Assembly: GCF_022201045.2 (NCBI RefSeq)
Contig: NC_068556.1
Location: 22,363,501-22,427,500 of the forward strand
Length of the DNA: 64,000 nt
From: Citrus sinensis
Lineage: Eukaryota > Streptophyta > Magnoliopsida > Sapindales > Rutaceae
Direction of reading: 5' to 3'
In this document: positions 51,759 to 61,802 of the stretch, in pieces
Numbering within the stretch: the first letter of the stretch is position 1
Layout of the letters: every line of letters begins with the position of its first letter
Notes under the pieces: generated by a model
What the model was told of the DNA's origin: nothing
The model's database searches: none
Seen by the model: the letters and a program-made list of their open reading frames with translations, nothing else
Program-made: the position numbers and the translations under genes

Positions 51759-52311
51759 TCACTTCCCTTTGTCATTCTTTCTCCTCTCGTTGCACGCCTT
51801 CAAAGCTCGAACCTCTGTTATTCATCAATATCCGAAAGTTAAAAACAAACAAATAAATAAACAAACAAACATAATAATAATAATACAACAGCATTTTAAA
51901 AACTTCAGAATATTAGTTAAAGCCAAAAAAAAGAAAAGAAAAAAGAGAGAGAGTATATTTGATTTCGTGCATTGGAATTTTCAACACAAAATTTTTGTTT
52001 TTTTTTTAAATTTTTGTCCCTTAAAACTATACCCATCTGACAAGATTTCCAATTCCTGTTGTTGTTAACAAGACAATCCTGCAAAAAAAAATTAAAATTA
52101 GTTAGGGTTTAGGGTTTTAGGTCTTTCAAGTTAAAAAGATAAAATCAATGAAGAAAATATGTTTGGTCACCTGTAAAGACAGGTAAAGAGCAGAGCATTC
52201 TCGAAGCTGCTTCACGTTCTCGTCCTCATCGTCTGCGTCGGACTGATGAAGAGGTGGCGATGACGGAACCCGGAATTGATTCGGGTCGGATTTTGTGTTT
52301 GATCGGTCCAT
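51759..52311 (-). CDS. Twin CX9C mitochondrial protein (COA4-like)
   Basis: A small gene with three exons on the minus strand: 52311-52171, 52078-52033 and 51814-51759, joined by GT-AG introns. It encodes 80 residues. Two CX9C motifs are present: C39-SALYLSLQD-C49 and C60-QMEVRALKA-C70, the hallmark of small proteins imported into the mitochondrial intermembrane space by the MIA40 pathway. The acidic stretch DADDEDENVKQL before the first motif and the NNNRNWKSCQ loop resemble COA4, a cytochrome c oxidase assembly factor, more than COX17 or COX19. The N-terminal 25 residues are polar and poorly conserved. The reading frame, both introns and all four cysteines agree, so the gene model is well supported; the exact family member is inferred. 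Confidence 0.85.
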
Positions 52312-54423
52312 ATTTTGGGTCGTTTTCGTAAATGGGTTCACTTTCTTTTGTTCAGATTCGAGCTTGTGGGAGCATGACATGACCCATAGATTATGTAACC
52401 AACAATCGTGGGCCGTTATTATCATTCGTGACTTTAGTAAAAGTCAAAAATTTAAAGAAAAAATTTGAAACCTACAAGCTTATACGTAAATTGATGTAAT
52501 TTAATTCAATCAAACAATGCATTTACACATTTCCTCTAATTTCTTCCAATTAAATATGTATAAAGCTTCAATCTTGTTAATTTTATTTAAGTTGAATCTT
52601 GTTGAATATATAAGAAAATAGGCAGACACTTAATATTGACATTTTTCTATTTATTGAAAGCTCAACAATTGTCAATAAAAGAATAATTTGTAAAAATTGA
52701 AAAAAAATGATAATCAAATGTGATAGAATTAATTCATTTGTAAAAATTAAAAAAAAAATAGTTTCTAAATTTTTGTTGTTTTTCTTATTTTTCTCTTACA
52801 TTTTCTTAAAGTAAATAAGCTCACAAGGCTTTTGTAATTTGATGTTTGGACCTCTTACTTTTATTGTAAGAAACCGAAATATCCTTAGGTATGCCCTTGC
52901 AAAATATTCTATTAAATGTGCATGACATTTGGTTCAACATCAAAATGAATGAGAATTGGATGTTTTAAATTAGATGAGATTGCATTAGAGAAATGAGCTT
53001 TACTAAAAACAACATAATCCAAGAACATTAAGTCATTAACCAACATAATTCGGAAGGATTACCTATTTGACCATGACTTCTCTCTCAATCCTAGTATCAT
53101 GGGCTTGGTGTATTATGTTTATCCACAAAGGACGCTGTGATGATCAAGTAAGCATGCTCGAATGAAAATGAGTAAGAAAGAGAGAAAATTCAAGAGAAAA
53201 AGAGAACAAATCTAGAGGTTTCTAGAAAAATAGTTTTAGTTGGAACGCCACACTATTTACATATAATTATTCTTAAAAAGAAAAAAGAAAAAAGAAAATT
53301 AGGTTCCCTTCTTAAATTATTGATTGAGACACGTATTTCTTGATTTAGGTGGTTAACATAATCTTTCGATGAGGTACGTGTTCTTATTTTATCTTATTAA
53401 CTTTTCATGCTCATGTCTTATTTGATATTAAAATTTGACATTTGTGATTTAAAAGTTATAGTACTAAAGTGTTTAATAAACACTAATTACTGTAGTTTAA
53501 AAGTTCAGTTGATTTGTACTTATAAAACGAAAAATCTTTTCTATCTTTAATAATTCTATCAAAATAATTATTTAAAAATTATATTTACTACATACTATTA
53601 ATTTTTATTTTATAGTTATAATTTTTTTATAACAATTATAGTTTAAAAATTACAGTATCTTAATATAAGACAGAACCTTAATTATGTCATTTCATTGCTG
53701 TTATGTTTTGGGTAAGGATCGCTTGAATGCTTTCACTAACCCTAAGTAGTGGTAGAAAGCTGACAATTGGAGGTGTTAACCTTTCTTGCTCATCGTTTCA
53801 TTGGTTATTTATTTTAGTTTAGTAAATATTGTTTTGACTCATGGGAATAAAGTTTCATAATAATAATTAAAAATAAAAATGTAATATAGCACTTATGAAG
53901 TTGAGTTACAAAATTTATATCTTAACAAACGCAATAAACATATAACCTTTATATGGTTCAGAATGTGGCAGTCATGTGATATTATAATTTTTTATAATTT
54001 AACATCATATGCTACATTATTCTTGTAAGTATATTATTGTGAAAAAAAAAAAACAAGAAAAATGGTAGTTCTATTATAAAACCAATCGTTACCTCTTCTT
54101 TTTAATTTTTGTCAATATTGTGCTTGATTTTTTTTTTTAAAAAATATATATAGTGGCTGATTTTCCTTGACCATAGTTAGTTTGGAAAAGGCAATTTCGC
54201 TAACAATGGTTACTTGGTTTTGGTCAAGACATTGATGAATAACTAAATAAAAATAAAATTCCTCCAAGCCAAAAAAGAAAAAAACAATAATAATAATAAT
54301 AATAATAGAGGGAGAGAGGGGGATGGAGCGAGAGTGACAAAGCGTTCAATGTTGACATGTTGTGGCAAAATAGAAAATAAAAATCAATAAGGAAAAAGAA
54401 AAAGAAAAAAAAAAAAGAGAGCT
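52312..54423. other. AT-rich intergenic DNA
   Basis: Divergent promoter space between the CX9C gene and the RING gene. No coding frame of note. It contains A/T runs, a GAGA-rich patch at 53165-53205 and an AAT triplet tract near 54287-54306. Confidence 0.45.
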
Positions 54424-54430
54424 ATATATT
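54424..54430 (+). promoter_or_regulatory. Putative TATA box of the RF298-like gene
   Basis: TATATAT lies about 590 bases before the coding start. The distance fits a leader interrupted by introns: possible donor and acceptor pairs are at 54508 (acag/gtgacc) to 54789 (atgcag) and 54832 (aaag/gtacgc) to 55009 (tgtgcag). Confidence 0.4.
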
Positions 54431-55015
54431 TGCCTCTGTTTCACCGATTTTGTGAGATTGGTCATCTCATACCTTAGATTGCTCGAACAATAGCTCAAAT
54501 ACAGGTGACCTCTCGATCGTTCGATTCTCTTCATAAATCTATTATTTGTGTGCTTAATTAAACGATCTTTATTTACCTACACTCTCTGTGAAATTCAATT
54601 TATTTTTGCTCTCATGGTTTGTTGATCTAATGGGTCGATTTTGATTTTTGATTTGTCTTTGAATTCACAAAGTTTATACAGAAGTGACGTGTTTTTGTTT
54701 TCTGGGTATGTTGTTAACGCATTGGTTTTTGAGTTTTTGTTTCCGGGAAGTGTTTGTTTTTTTTATTGATTTGGTGTTTTTCATGCAGAATTTTGACTGT
54801 CATCCGTTTAAGTTTGGTTGTGAGAAATAAAGGTACGCTTATTTCTTGTAATATTTGAGTTGCTTCAGTTTGGCATTGAATTTTGCGTTTTATGTGGTTT
54901 TGTATTTTTTTTTGGATGGAATATTTCGGTTGGTGTTTGGTGCTGCGTTTGAGAATTGATAAATGGTTGATCAGTTTTGATAAGTGTATTGAGATATTGT
55001 TTTGTGCAGCTTAAA

Positions 55016-58000
55016 ATGGCATCATTGGTCGCTAAGGGGAGTAGTAGTAGCTGTCAAGTGTCCCCGCTGATGTTAGTACAAGAAAAAGGAAGCAGAAATA
55101 AGAGGAAGTTTCGAGCTGATCCGCCATTAGGTGAACCAAATAAGATTATTCCTTCGCCTCAGAATGAGTGCCCAACTTATGAATTCACAGCTGAGAAATT
55201 TGATATCACCCCTGGTCATGGACAAACCGGTGCCTGTGACTTGTGTGGTGTTAACCAAGACCACTCTGATGGTTTAAAACTTGACCTCGGATTGTCTAGT
55301 GCTGTAGGTTCGTCTGAGGTTGGGCCAAGCCGACCTAGAGAAGAATTAGAGGTGGAGGAGTTTCAAGATGCAGATTGGAGTGATCTTACAGAAAGTCAGC
55401 TGGAAGAACTAGTTTTGAGCAATCTGGATGCAATTTTCAAGAGTGCAATAAAAAAGATTGTTGCTTGTGGTTACATGGAAGAAGTAGCCACAAAGGCTGT
55501 TTTGAGGTCTGGCCTTTGTTATGGCAGTAAGGACACTGTTTCAAATATAGTGGATAACACATTAGCATTCCTAAGAAGTGGCCAAGAGATAAATTCTTCT
55601 AGGGAACACTATTTTCAGGATTTACCGCAGCTAGAGAAGTATATACTGGCTGAACTGGTTTGTGTTTTGCGTGAAGTTAGGCCTTTCTTCAGTACTGGCG
55701 ATGCAATGTGGTGTTTATTGATTTGTGACATGAATGTGTCACATGCATGTGCAATGGATGGCGATCCCTTGAGTAGTTTCTCCGGTGATGGAGCTTCAAA
55801 TGGGAACTCACACATTACCACTCAACTTCAGACGAAAACAGAGGCAAAATGTTCTGAATTGAATCTTCCAAATCCCTCTAAGCCTGTTCCTTCAATCCCT
55901 TGTTCCCATAGTTCCCAACCCGAGGCACCTACCGTGGCAGGAATTCCTAATATAACAAAATCAAAGAATTCTCATGTTGGCAGTGAGATATCAGAAAAGG
56001 ACGGTACTAATTCCATATCTGATAATGTAGATAAAACTTTTAGTGTTGCAGGAACATCTCAATCGCCTGCATTGGAGGAAAAGTTTGTTGGTAGCAGAAA
56101 GGTTCATTCAGGTAGTTCTAAGAGAGAATACATGCTTCGTCAGAAGTCTCTTCATCTGGAGAAACACTACCGAACGTATGGATCTAAAGGTTCTTCAAGA
56201 GCCGGGAAATTGAGTGGTTTGGGTGGTTTAATATTGGACAAGAAACTAAAATCTGTGTCCGACACTACTTCTGTAAACTTAAAGAATGCATCCTCAAAGA
56301 TAAGCAAGGCAATTGAGGTGCATCAAGATAATGGAAGTCATAATCTTTCAACTAGTCCTGGAACCTCTTCACCCGCAACGTTTCATTCACAAGGTGCTAA
56401 TGCCATTTCTGCATTGCCTAAGACCAGTATGCCATCCACATTCCCTCCTGGTGGTACACCAGCTGTGTTACCTCTGGCCAATACCCTGCCAGTGTTGTCG
56501 GCTGCTGATACTGAGCTTTCTCTTTCACTGCCTACCAAAAGCAATTCAACTCAAATGCCTGCTGGTATTAATTCTGTGGCACCTAATTGCGGATATGCTG
56601 GCATACTTTCTGATGATACGTCTCTGGAGCATTTGGTCCCTCAGGACAAGAGGGATGAGATAATTCTTAAGCTCATTCCAAGAGTTCGGGAACTGCACAA
56701 TCAGCTTCATGAATGGACTGAGTGGGCTAATCAGAAAGTTATGCAGGCTGCTCGTAGGCTGAGTAAGGACAAGGCAGAACTTAAAACACTTAGGCAAGAG
56801 AAAGAAGAAGTTGAACGGCTCAAGAAAGAGAAGCAAATTCTGGAGGAAAACACTATGAAGAAGCTTTCTGAGATGGAGAATGCTTTGTGTAAGGCCAGTG
56901 GGCAGGTGGAGCGAGCTAATTCTGCTGTTCGTAGGCTTGAGGTGGAGAATACTGCCCTTAGGCAAGAAATGGAAGCTGCTAAATTACGAGCTGCAGAGTC
57001 TGCTGCAAGCTGCCAGGAAGTATCAAAGAGGGAGAAGAAGACTCAGATGAAGTTTCAGTCATGGGAGAAGCAGAAAGCCTTGTTTCAGGAAGAGCTTGTG
57101 ACTGAAAAACGTAAAGTTGTACAACTGCTACAGGAACTAGATCAAGCTAAAGCTCTCCAGGAACAACTTGAGGTATTTTTTTTTCTTTTAACTAGTTCCA
57201 TTCCTTTTTGTTTCCTATCTTCCTTCATTAAGGACAGACACGCTATATTTTGTATCGATTCTCTGCCAGCTACTTTCTGAACATAGCATGCATATAAATT
57301 GGGTCATTCCAATCATTAAACGATATCGGTATCTGGATTAGGACTTTTTCTAGTTCAATTTATAAATATTCGCTAATCACAATAACAACTATGTGCTGTG
57401 TCTCACATGCATTCCTTGTGCCACTCACACATCATATAAATAAAACAGGAACAGTTGGCTAGTCCTACATGAAGGAAATATTATATTGTCGATGGTCATG
57501 TGAGCACTTAATTATCTATATTCATTTGACAAGAGACAGGTGGTTTAGATGTTAACATTTATGGATACTGTTGGGATTCTCCTCGTTAAGCTATGCCATA
57601 TACTTCCGCTGAAGAGTCGTCATATTTTTCAGAAGTAGGAAGCTCATTTCAGTATCTTTTTTCTTTAAAAAGAAAATCTACTAATGTTTGCAGTCGCACT
57701 GAAAATTATGTCTTTTCGTCTTTTCAAACTCCTTCCGAGAATGTTGCCCTTTTCTTCTTAATGTTTTACGAATGTTTTCTCTTTTTGGCCAACCAAAATT
57801 TATGTTTGAATAAAAGTTTTGGGCCATTATCATTAGCCTGAAAGTATATATGAACATTTATTTGTGTGCAAACTGTGAATCAGTAGGAAATGTCGAATGA
57901 AACTGCACTTATTTCAGACCCTTGGAGGTATGATTATAATGCTTGCTGGTTTCAACAAAGTGCCCTTTCCAGTCCCAACATGTGCGTCTAGAAATTATGG

Positions 58001-58589
58001 GTTTTACTGCTGGGCCTTTACTCATTGACAAGGAAAAATATCACAGGCTAGATGGCGACAGGAAGAGAAGGCAAAGGAAGAGCTAGTTATGCAGGCCAGC
58101 TCGATAAGAAAAGAAAGAGAACAGATTGAGGCTTCAGCAAAATCTAAGGAGGATATGATCAAATCAAAAGCAGAAACGAATTTAATGAGGTACAAAGATG
58201 ATATCCACAGGCTTGAGAAAGAAATCTCCCAGTTGAGACTGAAGACTGACTCTTCAAAAATTGCTGCTCTTCGGAGGGGCATTGATGGAAGCTATGCAGG
58301 CAGACTTACAGACATAAAAAGTAGTTCAGTGCACAAGGAATCCCAGACCCCTCTAATCTCTGAAGTAATGAAAGATTATCATGACTTCTCTGGGACAGGT
58401 GGTGTGAAACGTGAACGTGAGTGTGTGATGTGCCTATCAGAGGAGATGTCTGTAGTCTTTCTCCCCTGTGCCCATCAAGTTGTTTGCACGACATGCAATG
58501 AGCTGCACGAGAAACAGGGGATGAAGGATTGCCCTTCGTGTAGGAGTCCCATCCAGCGGCGTATTCCTGTACGTTATGCTCGCTCTTAG
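55016..58589 (+). CDS. RF298: RING-type E3 ubiquitin ligase, RF298/MIP1 family
   Basis: A putative E3 ligase of 899 residues in two coding exons, 55016-57172 and 58047-58589. The start MASLVAKGSSSSCQVSPLML follows a 3' splice site 7 bases upstream, so the longer frame from 54977 is intron sequence. Conserved N-terminal blocks include ACDLCGVNQDH, DADWSDLTESQLEELVLSNL and KYILAELVCVLREVRPFFS, as in Arabidopsis RF298 and RF4. The middle (about 270-550) is Ser/Thr-rich and disordered. A long coiled coil follows from about 560 to 800. The C-terminal RING has C845, C848, C860, H862, C866, C869, C881 and C884 (C3HC4). Paralogues related to MND1-interacting protein 1 share this layout. Substrate and partner are unknown. 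Confidence 0.93.
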
Positions 58590-58883
58590 TTCAAGTTCTC
58601 TGTTGAGTTGAGTGTTTTGAATAATAATGGTTGTCAGACTCCTTTGAATTGAATAATGCCATTTAAGATACCCTCTAAAGAGTTCAGACAATTGAGCTTT
58701 CTTGCATTGCAAGGTTGGTGCGTCGGTGTACTCTTCCCATCTTTTAATGGGCTTTGGCAGTATATAAGCTTGAACTCTCTGTTTATTTATGAGGCATCTC
58801 ACCATTTTGTTGTCTCTGTTTCTGGACTGCAAGATCAGCTTTGGTGGAATGCTATGCATGTATTGAAAGTTCCATCACCCTTG

Positions 58884-58889
58884 AATAAA
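58884..58889 (+). terminator. Polyadenylation signal of the RF298-like gene
   Basis: AATAAA lies 295 bases after the stop codon, in a T-rich downstream context. It is the first canonical signal in the 3' region. This is a motif call only. Confidence 0.4.
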
Positions 58890-60561
58890 AGTAGTATTTT
58901 TTATACAAATATAAATCTTTGTTTGCTTAAAATGTATCATATTATTATACTGACGACCGCCTTGTACAACCACCTAACCGCTTTACACTTTCCTTGTTTA
59001 CAAAGAGTTTTAAAAAAAAAAACAAAAACAAGAACGAAAAAACAAACAATCTAAACAAAATAGAAAAAGAAAAAGAGAAGGGGTAATTTCTAAACTCCCT
59101 TTTCATTTTTTTTCAAGAAAATTATATTATTAAAAAAAATGAAAATATGGTCACTCTTTAGTCGAAAATGTATTTGATACAATAAAAAAGAAAAAATTAA
59201 AATACAAAATCGAAGCGATTCCTCAAAGTTACATGGCATAGTTTTTAGTATTTTTTTAATATTAGTTGATTCAAGAATTGCTTACCCAATCTGTTGATTT
59301 AGAATCGTGGGATGGGTCGCTATAAAAGATGATTTTTGTTACTATTTTTTAAAATACTTGAAGAATCAAAACTTTCAATTGAAGGTATTCTTTTAAAATT
59401 AGGGATTTATTAGAAGTTTAAACATTAGAATTATGATATAGTCAAAAAGTCCATTGAGCATAATTAAAAAACTTACTCTTTTTCTTTTTTTTCCCGAATT
59501 GGTTCTTCTTAGTTTCTTGAATTTTCTAACTTCTAGAGTTGTTGAATATAGACAATTTGTATAGCAATTTCTTTAATTTTAAGTGCAATGAAAATTTGAC
59601 CAATAATGTGGAATCATGGATAAGAAGGGAGAGAGCTGGATTGCATCATCTTGTGTGTCCAAGATTTTGCCATGTGGCACGAGGTCTTGGATTCAAAGTA
59701 GATTCCCAGAGAAGAGCAATGGCCCCACCGTAACCGCATTTTGGTCAGTCATGATCAGCAATTCCGACCGCTATACATTGCAATTGAAATCTCTAAATTA
59801 TCCTCTAACTTCCTATTAGTAGTGCCAGGTTAAATCCCGTCTCCGCAATAACCTTTTTTGCCCCGAAATATATTGGATATTGGATATTTTGAATGTGATT
59901 TTTGGGATATTTAGGTTTATGTATAATCTGATTATGGTTTTTTTTTATATTCATTGATCTATTACAATCAGAACTCTATTGTAATAGAATTATTTAGGAG
60001 AGTCTCAACTAATCTCTAATTAATGTCAACCCTCACTTAAAATTAGAGGAAAATTTACTCTAACAATTAATATTAGAAGGAGATTGATTCTATTTTAATG
60101 TGAGAAGACAAATAAATCTTTATTATACAGGGGAATCGAATCTCAACGCTACGCTAGCGCTAATTTATGTGAGAGTAATTATAAAGTCTAATTTATGTGA
60201 CATCATATTTAATTGAACAACGTAATAACTTTATTTATTAACATTTAAAGAGTGATATTTCATTTCATTCTCGCTCATTCTTGTATGATCTTAGTGTTAA
60301 TGTTATAGACAAAAATAAGGTGATCAAACTAACACACAAAAAATCGAAACTTCTCACTAGTTGGTATTGAAAAAATTTACTTAAATATGATATGTTTTAA
60401 ACTATGGCTGGCGGCCATGTATTTAATAATAATTAATATTCACATACATATATTAAAAATGAAGATTAACAAAATTGTTGGGCAGCAAAGGAGCTCGTAG
60501 GTTATCTTTGTAAAGGGAATGAGATAAGGCATAAAATTGCGTGCCTGGAAGGTCCCCACAT
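58890..60561. other. AT-rich intergenic DNA
   Basis: No gene recognised. A more GC-balanced patch at 59605-59825 holds two overlapping short frames without family resemblance. A stretch at 60120-60185 (gggaatcgaatctcaacgct ... gtgagagtaa) resembles part of the SINE-like sequence at 23.8 kb. Confidence 0.4.
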
Positions 60562-60569
60562 GTCCATAT

Positions 60570-61262
60570 TAGAGATGACAATGGGGTGGGGTGGGGGTGG
60601 GGAGGCCTACCCCATTCCCCACCCCGTTAGAAATTTTTGCCTTCATTCCCCATTCCATTCCCCAATAAATTTAGTGGGGTGGGGATGGAGAATCCCCATG
60701 TGGGGAATGATTTCCCCATCCCCACCCCATTCTCCATTTATCTATTTTATAATATGTATAAATATATTATTTTAGTAAGTTAAAAATTAGAAACTTAAAA
60801 TAAAATAATCATCATATTATAAAGTATTTAAATTATTTAAAAAAAAATCTAAAAGTTTAAAACAATATCTTAAAATAATATTAAAAGTGAAAAATATTTA
60901 AAGAGCGTATCACCTTAAAAGAGAAAATAAAATATAACAATGTTTCAGAGTTGAAAAATATTATAAGATTTTCTTTCATTCATATCTTGATTATATTGCA
61001 TAAAAATTAAAAAAAATATTAATTGACATTATAATTGATAAAATTAAAATTATTAAACAAGAATTAAAAACATATTTATATTTAATAGGGATTGGGGTGG
61101 GGGTGGGGTGAGGAGTACAAAACTAAACCCTACCCCATTAAGAATTTAGGGATTATTTTTCTCCCATTCCCTACCCCATTCCCCAAAAATTATTCAAAAT
61201 TTTCTCCGTTTGGGGTGGGGCTCCATAAAACCCCAAACCCGTAGAGTATTTTGCCATCCCTA
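60570..61262. mobile_element. hAT-type MITE with G-rich ends
   Basis: The terminal inverted repeat is tagagatgacaa at the left and, in reverse complement, tagggatggcaa at the right (10 of 12 match). An exact 8-base target duplication GTCCATAT flanks the element at 60562-60569 and 61263-61270. An 8-base duplication with TAG-type termini is typical of hAT elements. Both subterminal regions are made of repeated GGGGTGG and CCCCACC units and surround an AT-rich core. No transposase frame is present in the 693 bases. Confidence 0.9.
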
Positions 61263-61577
61263 GTCCATATCAAACATCAGATGGTACAAAAAATGGCAGT
61301 TATTCTCAAAACAACAGTAAATCAAGCTTACAGCAAAACAGGGCACTTTCGGCACTTCACGTTGTTTCAACACTGTCGTTTTCCGGACACGAACCATGCC
61401 AAAACTTCTATACTATGCATATGTTGCCGTGGTCACGTAACTCAACTCGGCATTGTAACTGTAAATATCGTCCACTCATATCAATAACGAAATCTTGCAG
61501 TTAAATTTTACAAAATAAAAGAAAAAGAAATCACCAAGCGCCATTTCTGTTTCCAGAAATCAGCTCTCTGTTCTGAA

Positions 61578-61583
61578 TATATA
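61578..61583 (+). promoter_or_regulatory. Putative TATA box of the PPDK gene
   Basis: TATATA lies 225 bases before the start codon. A leader intron is likely: donor after 61654 (ctgcag/gtaatt) and acceptor at 61777 or 61785. Spliced, the leader would be about 60-70 bases long. Confidence 0.45.
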
Positions 61584-61802
61584 CTTCATCATCAACCCAC
61601 ACACGCACACAGACGTCCCCATATATCTTTCCTTTCTCCTTCAATCTTCTGCAGGTAATTAAAACCTTAAGAATTGCATGATGGCATTGACACGCTTGAT
61701 TTTTACATATGGTTTATATTTTTAATTTTTCTTTTCTTTTTTTATGTATAATTATTTTATATTATTCTTTTGTTTAGTATATCAGTAGTAGAAGAGAAAA
61801 AA

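Noticed and set aside
51748..52068. 106-codon plus-strand frame
   Set aside because: It is antisense to exons 2 and 3 of the CX9C gene and crosses A-rich intron DNA.
57593..57841. 82-codon frame between the RF298 exons
   Set aside because: It lies in the intron; joining 57172 to 58047 keeps the frame and family sequence without it.
59539..59819. Two overlapping short frames in a GC-balanced patch
   Set aside because: There is no family resemblance and no supporting splice or promoter signal.
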